From the NCBI RefSeq assembly GCF_000152885.1, contig NZ_CH672407.1:239020-303019 (forward strand): 64,000 bases of DNA. Direction: 5' to 3'. Made by a program: the position numbers and the translations under genes. Below are positions 18,854 through 28,298 of the stretch, one piece after another. Source of the DNA: Idiomarina baltica OS145. GTDB lineage: Bacteria; Pseudomonadota; Gammaproteobacteria; Enterobacterales; Alteromonadaceae. The notes under the pieces are model-generated. The model was not told the origin of the DNA. It made no database searches and was given only the letters and a program-made list of their open reading frames with translations. The stretch's first letter is position 1, and every line of letters begins with the position of its first letter.

Positions 18854-21800
18854 ATGTTATCTATCGGTTGGATCATCACCGTTGCCGTCGCTTATTTGTG
18901 CTTATTGTTCTTTATCGCCTATCGCGGTGATAACCTCAGTAGAAAGCGCGTAAAACCTTATCGTTATGCGCTAGCTCAAGGCGTTCACTGCACTTCTTGG
19001 GCGTTTTTTGGCACCGTCACGCAGTCTGCTATTTATGGTTGGTCGTTTGCCCCGACCTACGTCGGAGCTATTTTAGTTTTCCTGATTTTTCACCGTCTTC
19101 AGTTGCGTTTACTCAGCTATTGCAAGCAGCAAAATATTACGTCAATTGCTGACTTAGTCGGAAGTCACTTTGGGCGCTCCTCAATACTCTCGGGGTTTAT
19201 TGCAATCACTGCGCTTGTCGCCGTTGTACCCTATATCTCACTACAACTGCGGGCTGTAACAGCGAGTGTAACTACCCTTACAGGAGTCGCAACAGGTTCA
19301 AATACGTTTTTTGACTTAGCCTTGTTGGTCACACTTGCCATGGTGAGCTTTGCATTTTTATTTGGTACGCGTCGGCTGTCTTTAGCCGAGCAACATAATG
19401 GCTTGATGGACGTTGTCGCCTTTGAATCTATCGTAAAGTTGGTTGCTTTTATGATAGTCGGCGTTTTTGCTTGTTGGTCACTATTTGATGGCATGCTCGA
19501 TCTTGCTCAGCAAAGTTTGGCAATACCTTCCGTCACTTCCATTTTAGAAGGGCGCCCAGATGGCGTCTATATTTTCATTGTGCACGCGTGTCTGGGGGCG
19601 TTATCGATGTTTTGCCTCCCACGTCAATTCCACGTCGGCTATATTGAGTGCAACCACCCTGATGAACTAAAAGCGGCTCGGTGGGCCTTTCCCCTTTACT
19701 TATTTGCTATCAACTTTTTTATTTTACCCATCGCACTCGCCGGCTTAGTCCTAGCCCCTGAATACGCACATACCGATATGTTTATGTTAGCGCTTCCCAT
19801 TATCGCCGATCGCCCGGATATCAGTATTGTCGCGTTTATTGGCGGTTTGTCAGCGTCAACAAGCATGGTACTCATTGCGCTATTAGCGCTTAGCATCATG
19901 ATGTCAAATGATGTCGTCATTCCAAGTTGGCTGCATTTATTTAAGCATCCGCGGCGAAAACTGTCGCCCCGCTTAGTACTCAACATCCGACGCGTTACCA
20001 TTATTTTGGTCATGTTGTTAGCTTATGGCTATTATCAGCTCACTTTAGATTCATTGCCGCTGGTTAACTCGGGGTTGATTGCATTAGCGCTACTTGCCCA
20101 ATTGGCGCCCGGTATTCTTGCAACGGTACTGTGGCCAAGAGCCAGCGGTTTGGGCGTGGGTGCTGGGATACTCATGGGATGGAGCATTTGGATTTGGCAG
20201 TTGTTGCTACCGGCGTTAAACACCACGCAACCCATGCTCGACACCGAGCTTGCCGATGGCGTGGTCTTGAGTTTAACGTTAAACTTCTCTGTGTTCTGGC
20301 TTATTTCTATGCTTCGGCCACAAATGCCTCAAACCGCCGTCCCCGCGATCAGAGATTCCATCGAGTCGAGTCGTCTAACTTGGGCTAAACTTTATACCGT
20401 TCTATCTACTTTTTATACAGACGCGCAATTACGCATTATCCAACGTCGACTCGATATCGATCTCTTCTCACAGGATAACCACGCAATCGTGCCTGCGGAT
20501 GTCATGGTGCGAGTCGAACGCGAACTGTCAGCCGTTATCGGTACCTCTGCAAGCCGATTATTACTGGAGTCTGTATCTGAACAGGGTTCGCTATCTGTTG
20601 ATCGGATGGTCGACTGGGCCGCCGAAGCATCAAAACTCTATCGATTCAATCGGGAGTTATTACAAGCATCCGTGGAAAATATTCCTCAAGGCATCAGTGT
20701 CATCGATCAAAAGCTTCGCTTAGTCGCATGGAATCAGCGCTATGCAGAGATTTTTGCTTATCCAGATGGGATATTAGAAACCGGTATTCCCGTCGAGAAA
20801 CTTCTGCGCTTTAACGCCCAACGCGGTATGCTGAGTTCTCAGGAGAGTGATGTCGAAAGAGAAATTCAAAAACGGCTTGATTATTTACGCTCAGGCAGTG
20901 CTTATTCATACCAGCGCCAGCAAGGTGAGCGAATCATTGAACTGCATGGCAACCCAATGCCAGGTGGCGGCTTTGTAACCACCTACAGCGACATTACTGA
21001 AAAGGTGGTTGCTCAAGATCAATTACGACAGATTAATGAAGAGCTTGAACAGCGCGTCGCAGAGCGTACTGAGCAGTTATTACTTGCGAAGCAGGCAGAA
21101 GAATATGCGCATCGGAGTAAATCGCGATTCTTTGCCGCAGTAAGCCACGACCTGATGCAACCGTTCAATGCCGCCAGTTTGTTTACCGATATACTCGTGA
21201 CTAAATCAACCGACGCGCAACGTCCAATTACCAACCATCTAAAACAGTCGTTAGAGCAAGCAGAGGAGCTACTTACGATGCTGCTCGACATGACAAAACT
21301 CGATAGTGGACACCTTACACCCGAATATCAAACGTTTGAACTCAACTCGGTCTTGAGTCCGTTAGTAGAGCGCTATCGGTTTATGGCGCAAGAGAAGCAC
21401 TTAGCGTTTCACTATCTCGACAGTCGGGTGAGAATTCGCAGCGATCGCCGATTACTGACACGAGTGTTTCAGAACTTGTTATCCAATGCGCTTCGTTATA
21501 CACACAGTGGGCGGGTTAGCGTGGGCTGCAAGCGTAGAGGTGAACAAATCACCGTTTGGATTATTGATACAGGTCCTGGTATACCAGAACATAAACAACG
21601 AGAAATTTTTCAAGAGTTTCATCAACTACAAAGTGAGACAGACAACCCCGGGCTAGGACTTGGCTTATCGATCGTTGAACGCATTTGTCGCCTCATGAAC
21701 TTACCTCTCACATTACGCTCTGTGGTTGGCAAAGGTACAGGCTTTGGAGTTACTTTTACCGCACTCCCAGTTGCAAACGCGCCCTCAACTCTTAACCTCG

Positions 21801-22189
21801 GAGATGAGGTTGATACCCAGGAGCTATTACTGAACGAATTCCGCGTTTTAGTCATCGATAATGACCCGCAAGTGCTCTTTGCAACCAGCGCTCTTTTAAA
21901 AGGATGGGGTGCTCAGGTGGTTACTGCCGAGGATATCAGCGATATTCATTCTCTCGCACCCTGTGATTTAATTTTCGCTGATTACCATTTAAACCATGGT
22001 CAAACAGGGGTCAATGCCATACAACAGTTGCGGACACACTGGCGAAGCGATACGCCTGCTATCATCAACTCAGCTGATCCAACCGAATCGGTGCGTCAGG
22101 CCGCGATGGCCGTTGAAGCATACTTTATTCCAAAGCCACTTAAAGTCGGCGCACTAAAACGCTTACTCAAGCGTATCCGAGGCGGATAA
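18854..22189 (+). CDS. Hybrid sensor histidine kinase with SSS transporter-like sensor domain (CrbS/MxtR-like)
   Basis: 1111 residues. An N-terminal sodium:solute-symporter-like region with about 13 helices (residues 1-480) is followed by a PAS domain (about 600-715, starting near NIPQGISVIDQKLRLVAWNQRY), a short coiled coil and HisKA with SHDLMQPFNAASLF (His765). HATPase follows, with NALRYT, DTGPGIP and GLGLGLSIV, and then a receiver domain with FADYHL (Asp1043) and a KPLK Lys. This architecture matches CrbS (Vibrio) and MxtR/NahK (Pseudomonas), which sense acetate or carbon status and signal to a LuxR-type regulator. Such a regulator is convergent here, with a 27-bp 3' overlap. The specific ligand is unknown. 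Confidence 0.88.
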   Translation: MLSIGWIITVAVAYLCLLFFIAYRGDNLSRKRVKPYRYALAQGVHCTSWAFFGTVTQSAIYGWSFAPTYVGAILVFLIFHRLQLRLLSYCKQQNITSIADLVGSHFGRSSILSGFIAITALVAVVPYISLQLRAVTASVTTLTGVATGSNTFFDLALLVTLAMVSFAFLFGTRRLSLAEQHNGLMDVVAFESIVKLVAFMIVGVFACWSLFDGMLDLAQQSLAIPSVTSILEGRPDGVYIFIVHACLGALSMFCLPRQFHVGYIECNHPDELKAARWAFPLYLFAINFFILPIALAGLVLAPEYAHTDMFMLALPIIADRPDISIVAFIGGLSASTSMVLIALLALSIMMSNDVVIPSWLHLFKHPRRKLSPRLVLNIRRVTIILVMLLAYGYYQLTLDSLPLVNSGLIALALLAQLAPGILATVLWPRASGLGVGAGILMGWSIWIWQLLLPALNTTQPMLDTELADGVVLSLTLNFSVFWLISMLRPQMPQTAVPAIRDSIESSRLTWAKLYTVLSTFYTDAQLRIIQRRLDIDLFSQDNHAIVPADVMVRVERELSAVIGTSASRLLLESVSEQGSLSVDRMVDWAAEASKLYRFNRELLQASVENIPQGISVIDQKLRLVAWNQRYAEIFAYPDGILETGIPVEKLLRFNAQRGMLSSQESDVEREIQKRLDYLRSGSAYSYQRQQGERIIELHGNPMPGGGFVTTYSDITEKVVAQDQLRQINEELEQRVAERTEQLLLAKQAEEYAHRSKSRFFAAVSHDLMQPFNAASLFTDILVTKSTDAQRPITNHLKQSLEQAEELLTMLLDMTKLDSGHLTPEYQTFELNSVLSPLVERYRFMAQEKHLAFHYLDSRVRIRSDRRLLTRVFQNLLSNALRYTHSGRVSVGCKRRGEQITVWIIDTGPGIPEHKQREIFQEFHQLQSETDNPGLGLGLSIVERICRLMNLPLTLRSVVGKGTGFGVTFTALPVANAPSTLNLGDEVDTQELLLNEFRVLVIDNDPQVLFATSALLKGWGAQVVTAEDISDIHSLAPCDLIFADYHLNHGQTGVNAIQQLRTHWRSDTPAIINSADPTESVRQAAMAVEAYFIPKPLKVGALKRLLKRIRGG

Positions 22190-22807
22190 CATCTGCCGGA
22201 AAAGAATCCCTGCTTGAGTACGGTTTACGCAATGGAGTTTTCTTAAAATCGCTGAAACATGTTGCTTGATAGTGGTTTCCTGTACACCTAAATCAAACGC
22301 AATTTGCTTGTTCAAGCGACCATCTGCAATCGCTTTAAGCACTTTTAGCTGTTGCGGCGTTAAGCTTTCGAGACTGCGTGCAAAGTTCACCACCTCTTGG
22401 TCCGTCTCGGTCAAGTCAACGAGTCCTTCGGGTAGCCAATTATCTCCTGCTAATACCGTTTCCACCGCGGCCGCCCACTCGGGTAAGGGCACCGATTTAG
22501 GAATATAAGCACTCGCCCCCAATGCCATTGCCTGTCTTATAATATGGGCGTTTTCATTCGCAGAGACAATAACAACTAAGACATCGGGAAATTGGCTTCG
22601 TAATAACGTTAAACTTGTCAGCCCTTCATTGCCGGGCATCGACAAATCCAAGAACACCAATTCTAATTGCGGGTTTTGTTTGAGTAATGACTCTAACTGA
22701 GTGAAGCTAGAAGCCTCGAGAACTTCGGATTCAAGCGTTTCGCCAAGCGCTTGTTTAATTGCGGCGCGAAAGATCGGGTGATCATCTGCAATGATGGCGC
22801 GTGCCAT
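22163..22807 (-). CDS. LuxR/NarL-family response regulator (CrbR/ErdR-like)
   Basis: Receiver domain plus LuxR HTH. DD near the N-terminus (IIADDHPIFR), phospho-acceptor Asp in VFLDLSMPG (residue 54 from this start), a KS switch Lys in YIPKSVPLPEW, and HTH with LTPQQLKVLKAIADGRLNKQIAFDLGVQETTIKQHVSAI. I use the second ATG because it aligns with family N-termini; an ATG eight codons upstream (22831) is equally readable and has a GGTGG upstream. It is the probable partner of the neighbouring CrbS-like kinase. CrbR/ErdR homologues control acetyl-CoA synthetase and related genes. Confidence 0.87.
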   Translation of the reverse strand: MARAIIADDHPIFRAAIKQALGETLESEVLEASSFTQLESLLKQNPQLELVFLDLSMPGNEGLTSLTLLRSQFPDVLVVIVSANENAHIIRQAMALGASAYIPKSVPLPEWAAAVETVLAGDNWLPEGLVDLTETDQEVVNFARSLESLTPQQLKVLKAIADGRLNKQIAFDLGVQETTIKQHVSAILRKLHCVNRTQAGILFRQMLSASDTLE

Positions 22808-22870
22808 GGACCTAAATACCGTGTTAAGCATTTGTTGATGCCACCATGCTAACCAGTTTTAAGGAAATAT

Positions 22871-22897
22871 GCCAGCGCGAGCATTGCTCACGCTGGC
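22871..22897 (-). terminator. Terminator of the TonB receptor gene
   Basis: An 11-bp stem with one mismatch, GCCAGCGCGAG / CTCACGCTGGC, and a CATTG loop, 20 bp beyond the receptor stop. On the minus strand it is followed by a moderately U-rich ATATTTCC, consistent with a rho-independent terminator. Confidence 0.6.
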
Positions 22898-22916
22898 ACG
22901 GTTGCTTTATCAAATA

Positions 22917-25133
22917 TTAAAAACGGTAACCAACCGAGAGTGACACGGTACGCGGATCGCCGTAGTAACCCGTAACAATGTTCTCACCAAACGTGGAACC
23001 GAAATTATAGCCTGCTAGACGATACTCTTTATCGAACACATTTTTAGCATGTAATCCGACATTCCATTGTCCACTGGTTGAATACCAGACTAGACTTGTG
23101 TTTGCCAAGCTATAGGCTTCTTCATCCAACGGTGATGGCACTTCAAAAATCTGTGTATCGTCGCGATATGACACCGACGTCGACCAAATTAATGAGCCAC
23201 TATCGAGAATAAACTCTTTGGTGAACCCAAGGTTCGCAGTTAACTTAGGTGTATTGGCAAACGACCACGTGTTTGATACGTCCTCGACTTGCTGAGTCTG
23301 TGGATTAAAAAATGCCACTTCATCGAACTCTGCATCAATATAGCCAAGTGAACCGGTAAAGTTTAAGGTCTCAGTGGCTGCAAATGTACCTTCTAGCTCA
23401 AATCCTTGAACAGTTGAGTCAGCCGCGTTCAGCACTTGTGACGCCACGCCCCCTGTTTCAACAGCGCGTTGAACGGTTACTTGCATGTCCTGATAGTCTG
23501 AATAGAACACCGCACCGTTTAAGCGTAACCGGCTGTCCAACCATTCACTCTTAACACCTACTTCAAAAGTGTCCACAATTTCAGGATCGTAAGGGTTCGC
23601 CGCATCTGGGTTGAGACTCACGTCGGCACGCATATCAACACCACCCGACTTAAAGCCATTACTGTAGCTCGCATACCACATTAACTCAGGCGTCATTTGG
23701 TAGCTCACGCTGGCGTGCGGAGAGAACTTACTCCAGTCTTCTTTAGTATTGAAGTCAGAGTTAACCACAATAGGATCAGCCGAGTAGTCGCCTCTATCTA
23801 AGAACTTAACGCCGGCATAAGTGTAGCGATATACGTCAGCATCCTTTTCGTCTCGCGTATAGCGACCGCCCACGGTAACAGACCATTGCTCATCCAGCTG
23901 ATAGCTCGCTTGTCCAAACACCGCTTCGCTGGTGGTATCGACACAGCCACCGTTATCGATTGTCAAATCCAGTAGACCCAGCACGGTACCAAACACACCA
24001 CAGGCCGTGCCGTCATATAGATATAGCCCACCAATGAAATCTAGACGACCGTCAGAATAAGTTAACTGAAACTCTTGAGTGGTTTGGTCATCATCGTAAT
24101 AAGCTGGGACCAATAATACGGGGTTAACCGTTGAGTCAAAGTCGATATTAGTGTCAGTGCTTCCTTCACGATAAGCAGTGATTGATTTAAATCCCCACTG
24201 CGCGTTGACATCCCAATCGACAGTCAGCGAGTACCCTTCGGTTTCAACCGAATTATCAATGGGCATTGCAGTATATGAATCAAAGACATCATCAAGATAG
24301 GGTTCATCGCTCAGTAAAGAAGGCATCAAACGATGACCCCCGCGCGCGTTTGAGTCATCTTGAGTCCAATCAGCGGCAAACTTTACGTCAACGTTTTTCG
24401 CGGCAAGCCAACGCGCATTAAAACGTCCAGTCATTAGCTCTTTGTTGTAGTTATCAGCGCCAAGATTTACAAATTCGCCATAACCATCGCGATTGAGCGT
24501 AGCAAACGCGCCGCCCACGTAAAAGTTATTGCTAAGCGCTGTCTGGCCAGATACTTTCAAATCCGTCTGATTATAGGTGCCTATCGTCCCTTTTATCTCA
24601 AACTCATCGTAACCGGTTAAGTCACGCGTCACGTATTTCATTGCCCCGCCAATGGTGTTTTTACCATACAAGGTTCCCTGAGGACCGCGTAATACCTCAA
24701 CACGCTGCACATCAAGCACTTCGAGTACAGCACCTTGCGGACGAGCAACATAGACGTCATCAATGTAGATACCGACGCCGGGTTCAAAGCCCCACAATGG
24801 GTCTTGTTGTCCAATCCCACGGATATAAGCTGTCAGCGTTGAGTTGGTTCCGCGACTGACCTGAAAGGTCGTATTGGGCATCTTGTACTGTAATTCAGTG
24901 ATATCTTCGATGCCGTCTCGCTCGAGTTCTTGCTCACCAAATGCGCTGACAGCGACGGGCACTTCTTGCAAACTTTCGTTAGTCCGACGAGCAGTGACTT
25001 CAATACGCTCAAGTTTATCGGATGCTTGTTGTTCCTCTTGTTTGGCGTTGTCCTGCGCCCACACCGATGCGCTGCTGAGCGCACCTGTCATCGCTAGTGT
25101 TAACAGCGAAAGTTTAAATCCTTTGTTGTTCAT
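22917..25133 (-). CDS. TonB-dependent outer-membrane receptor
   Basis: Outer-membrane beta-barrel importer powered by TonB. I place the start at the ATG giving MNNKGFKLSLLTLAM, with AGGGG 7-8 nt upstream; it begins a signal peptide ending SVWAQD. Longer in-frame starts are unsupported. A TonB-box-like stretch, LERIEVTARR, precedes the plug domain, which has PVAVSAFGEQEL, VGIYIDDVYVARPQG and RVEVLRGPQGTLYGKNTIGG. The barrel ends in VSLSVGYRF with terminal Phe. The VDDVYV and GTLYGKN plug pattern is that of substrate-type receptors common in Alteromonadales and Sphingomonads, not classic siderophore receptors. It is divergent from the GntP/CoA-ligase/hydrolase operon, whose substrate it may import. 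Confidence 0.9.
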   Translation of the reverse strand: MNNKGFKLSLLTLAMTGALSSASVWAQDNAKQEEQQASDKLERIEVTARRTNESLQEVPVAVSAFGEQELERDGIEDITELQYKMPNTTFQVSRGTNSTLTAYIRGIGQQDPLWGFEPGVGIYIDDVYVARPQGAVLEVLDVQRVEVLRGPQGTLYGKNTIGGAMKYVTRDLTGYDEFEIKGTIGTYNQTDLKVSGQTALSNNFYVGGAFATLNRDGYGEFVNLGADNYNKELMTGRFNARWLAAKNVDVKFAADWTQDDSNARGGHRLMPSLLSDEPYLDDVFDSYTAMPIDNSVETEGYSLTVDWDVNAQWGFKSITAYREGSTDTNIDFDSTVNPVLLVPAYYDDDQTTQEFQLTYSDGRLDFIGGLYLYDGTACGVFGTVLGLLDLTIDNGGCVDTTSEAVFGQASYQLDEQWSVTVGGRYTRDEKDADVYRYTYAGVKFLDRGDYSADPIVVNSDFNTKEDWSKFSPHASVSYQMTPELMWYASYSNGFKSGGVDMRADVSLNPDAANPYDPEIVDTFEVGVKSEWLDSRLRLNGAVFYSDYQDMQVTVQRAVETGGVASQVLNAADSTVQGFELEGTFAATETLNFTGSLGYIDAEFDEVAFFNPQTQQVEDVSNTWSFANTPKLTANLGFTKEFILDSGSLIWSTSVSYRDDTQIFEVPSPLDEEAYSLANTSLVWYSTSGQWNVGLHAKNVFDKEYRLAGYNFGSTFGENIVTGYYGDPRTVSLSVGYRF

Positions 25134-25247
25134 GGTGTTTCCCCTGACATTTATTGTCATTGTTATTGCAATTATTGGCCGTGCATCACGCACCAGAATC
25201 ATGGCTGTTAAATAACCTAGCGCAAAATGTTAAAAAAGTGATCTGTA

Positions 25248-25261
25248 CCATAGTACTATGG
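25248..25261. promoter_or_regulatory. Perfect 14-bp palindrome, candidate operator
   Basis: CCATAGTACTATGG is a perfect inverted repeat placed between the divergent TonB receptor and GntP operon, 115 bp from the receptor start and 82 bp from the permease start. Two 6-bp arms separated by TA would suit a two-fold symmetric LuxR/NarL-type or TetR/GntR-type dimer. The binding protein is unknown; the nearby CrbR-like regulator is one candidate. Confidence 0.5.
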
Positions 25262-25342
25262 GTTAACTCCATGCGTTCACGCACAATAGAGCCATGCAAC
25301 GACCAGAACATGGCCCGTTATTAACTCGTTGCGAGGTATTTC

Positions 25343-26638
25343 ATGTTAAGTATGATTGGATTAGTGGGCGGTTTACTGCTGCTCATTGTACTCACATTAA
25401 GAGGAATGAACCTCTTTATCAGTGCGCCGCTGTGTGCGGTTGTCGTCGCTTTGTGCAGCGGTATCCCGTTATTCACTGGCGATGTCAATTTTGTCGCCGC
25501 CTATATGGATGGATTCGCTGGTTTTGTCGCAGCCTGGTTCTTTATGTTCCTACTCGGCTCCATGTTCGGTAAATTCATGGAAGATACCGGCGCGGCAGAC
25601 AGTGTGGCTAAATGGATTATCGACCGACTAGGTAAAAAACAAGCCGTATTAGCCGTCGTATTAGCTTGCGCTATTTTGACTTACGGTGGTGTGAGCGTAT
25701 TCGTGGTCGCTTTCTCAGTCTACCCTATGGCACTCAGTCTATTTAAAGACGCTAACTTGCCACGTCGCTTTATTCCTGCTGCACTTTCGTTTGGTTCAGT
25801 TACCTTCACCATGACCTCGGCGGGTTCACCCGAAATTCAAAACTGGATTCCGATTAAATATTTAGGTACCTCACCTTACGCGGCTTGGGAAGTCAGTTTA
25901 ATCGTCGCTGTTTTTATGGCGGTATTCGGTTATTGGTGGCTAACCAAGATTATCAATCGCGCCGTCGCGCGTGGCGAACATTTTGAAGCACAAGAGCACG
26001 ATCCGGTATTACTTAAGCGCGATTTACCCAATCCTTTGGCAAGTTTAATCCCGCTACTGGTCGTATTGGGACTCTCGTTTTCATTTCACGAGCAACTCGC
26101 TCAAAACGCGCTTATTGTCGCGCTACTCGGTGGCGTAATTGCTATTGCGATTATCAACTACAACTACTTCCACAAGCCTCAGTTGGCGATTTCAGACGCG
26201 ACAACGGGGGCGCTTGTCGCTATCGGCAATACAGCAGCTGTGGTTGGGTTTGGTAGTATCGCCAAAATCACGCCCGCATTTGATACCGCCGTTAATGCCA
26301 TGACTAATTTACCGGGTAACGAACTGGTCGGTGCTGCCGTTGCTGTCAGTGTGATCGCAGGCTTAACAGGTTCTGCCTCGGGTGGACAAGCCATTGCCCT
26401 ACCCGAAGTCGGTCCCCACTACATGGATGCAGGCGTTAACCCAGAACAGCTACACCGTATTGTTTCAATATCATCAGGCGCACTCGACTCATTGCCACAC
26501 AACGGTTATGTGGTCACAACTATTCGCGCTATCTGTAAGCAGAGTCACAAAGATGCATACCCGGCAGTGGCGGCTGTCACCGTCGCCGTACCGCTGATCG
26601 GACTCAGCTTAGCTATCGCACTCTTCATGCTGTTTTAA
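25343..26638 (+). CDS. GntP family permease
   Basis: 431-residue inner-membrane permease with about 12 helices. The family fingerprint is FGSVTFTMTSAGSPEIQNWIPIKYLGTSPYAAWEV, plus LTYGGVSVFVVAFSVYPMAL and GLTGSASGGQAIALPE. GntP proteins are H+ symporters for gluconate and other small carboxylates or hydroxy acids, so the likely cargo is an organic acid. GAGG 8-12 nt upstream supports the start. It heads an operon with a CoA ligase (16 bp later) and an exported hydrolase, which points to uptake and activation of an acid released in the periplasm. Confidence 0.87.
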   Translation: MLSMIGLVGGLLLLIVLTLRGMNLFISAPLCAVVVALCSGIPLFTGDVNFVAAYMDGFAGFVAAWFFMFLLGSMFGKFMEDTGAADSVAKWIIDRLGKKQAVLAVVLACAILTYGGVSVFVVAFSVYPMALSLFKDANLPRRFIPAALSFGSVTFTMTSAGSPEIQNWIPIKYLGTSPYAAWEVSLIVAVFMAVFGYWWLTKIINRAVARGEHFEAQEHDPVLLKRDLPNPLASLIPLLVVLGLSFSFHEQLAQNALIVALLGGVIAIAIINYNYFHKPQLAISDATTGALVAIGNTAAVVGFGSIAKITPAFDTAVNAMTNLPGNELVGAAVAVSVIAGLTGSASGGQAIALPEVGPHYMDAGVNPEQLHRIVSISSGALDSLPHNGYVVTTIRAICKQSHKDAYPAVAAVTVAVPLIGLSLAIALFMLF

Positions 26639-26654
26639 TTAAGAGGCTAAAACG

Positions 26655-28298
26655 ATGTTAACTACAGAACTTTCTGGCAATATGATGCAGCGACCGCTAC
26701 AAATTATTGATATTTTGCGCTACGCAGCAACCCGTTACCCACATCAAGAAATCGTCACACGTCGTCTCGAAGGCGACCGTCATCGCTATGATTATCAAGC
26801 GTGTTATCAACGCACGTGCCAATTGGCTCATGGACTCAACCAATTAGGTATTCAGCCAGGGGAACGCGTCGCTAGCCTCGCATGGAATACCTATCGTCAT
26901 ATGGAGTTATACTACGCGGTCAGTGGTATCGGCGCGGTAATGCACACGGTCAACCCGCGCTTATTCGAGGAACAAATCGCTTGGATCTTAAACCATGCCG
27001 AGAGCACCTGGGTCTTTGTTGATATATCCTTCTTAGCGATACTTGAGCAAATAGCGCCAGAACTCAAGCATGTAAAAGGGTTTATTGTGATGGTCGATGA
27101 AGACCAAATGCCCGACCCTAAGCTCAATAACCTTTATAATTATGAAACCCTGCTTGCCTCTAATGCGCCAGCGTATGAATGGCCAGATATAGATGAGCAG
27201 AGCGCAGCTCTGCTGTGTTATACATCAGGTACCACGGGGCATCCGAAAGGCGTACTCGCTTCCCATCGCGCCATGGTGCTACATGCGCAAGCAACAATGG
27301 GGAAGGATATGCTTGCACTTGATGAAGACACTGTCCTAATGCCGATGGTGACCATGTATCACGTCGCTGCATGGGGTGCGCCTTACGCGGCCCCCCTTGC
27401 GGGAAGTAAATTAGTGTTCAGTGGCGACGGCACATCAGGCGAGGTAATGAGCGAACTTATTAGGCAAGAACAAGTCAGCGTTGGCTTGGGCGTGCCGACT
27501 ATTTGGCTCACTCTGCACAATCATTTATCAGAATCAAAGCAGTCGATACCCACCTTAAAGCGTGTTTGTGTCGGCGGCGCGGCCTCTCCGCTGGGGCTCG
27601 TTAAAACCTACGATCAAGTTTATAACGTTTACTGGCAGCCGATTTGGGGCATGACAGAGACAGGACCATTGGTGTACTCAGCCCCGCCTACTCGCGACAT
27701 ATTGACGCGTACCAAGGAAGAACAATATCGGATTCAGACCACTGCGGGTCGTCCGGTATTTGGTTCTGAAGCGCGTATCGTCGATTTAGATAACAACCCT
27801 CTCCCCCATGATGGTGAAACACGCGGCGAGTTGCAGGTACGAGGCCATTGGATTGCCAGTCAGTACTTTCGCAACGATGATCTGACAAGCTTCCCAGGCG
27901 GTTGGTTAGCGACAGGCGATATTGCCGTAATTGATCCAGAGGGCTTTATGAAAGTCGTTGACCGCAAGAAGGATGTCATTAAAAGCGGCGGTGAATGGAT
28001 AAGCTCGCTTGATATCGAAAATATTGCCAGCCAACACCCCGCAGTGAATGAAGCCTGTGTTATTGGTGTTAAACACCCTAAGTGGGATGAACGCCCATTG
28101 CTACTTATCGTGCCTAATGCGGGTAAAACAATTGATGAAACAGAAATCAAAGACTTCTTGACCGGGAAAATCGCACGTTGGTGGATGCCTGACGCTATTT
28201 TGCTCGTCGAGCAGTTACCGCACACCGGTACGGGTAAACTCCTCAAAACTGACCTTAGAACACAGTATCAAAATTTCTTACTGGAGAACGCATCATGA
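26655..28298 (+). CDS. AMP-forming acyl-CoA ligase
   Basis: ANL-superfamily enzyme that activates a carboxylic acid to its CoA thioester via an acyl-adenylate. 547 residues. Motifs are YTSGTTGHPKGV (P-loop), GMTETGP, ATGDIAVID, VDRKKDVIKSGGEWIS and, at the C-terminus, TGTGKLLKTDLR with the catalytic Lys. Overall it resembles the medium/long-chain fatty-acid ligase group (AlkK-like); the exact chain length or substrate cannot be read. It overlaps the next gene by 4 bp (ATGA), so the exported hydrolase is translationally coupled to it. Confidence 0.9.
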   Translation: MLTTELSGNMMQRPLQIIDILRYAATRYPHQEIVTRRLEGDRHRYDYQACYQRTCQLAHGLNQLGIQPGERVASLAWNTYRHMELYYAVSGIGAVMHTVNPRLFEEQIAWILNHAESTWVFVDISFLAILEQIAPELKHVKGFIVMVDEDQMPDPKLNNLYNYETLLASNAPAYEWPDIDEQSAALLCYTSGTTGHPKGVLASHRAMVLHAQATMGKDMLALDEDTVLMPMVTMYHVAAWGAPYAAPLAGSKLVFSGDGTSGEVMSELIRQEQVSVGLGVPTIWLTLHNHLSESKQSIPTLKRVCVGGAASPLGLVKTYDQVYNVYWQPIWGMTETGPLVYSAPPTRDILTRTKEEQYRIQTTAGRPVFGSEARIVDLDNNPLPHDGETRGELQVRGHWIASQYFRNDDLTSFPGGWLATGDIAVIDPEGFMKVVDRKKDVIKSGGEWISSLDIENIASQHPAVNEACVIGVKHPKWDERPLLLIVPNAGKTIDETEIKDFLTGKIARWWMPDAILLVEQLPHTGTGKLLKTDLRTQYQNFLLENAS

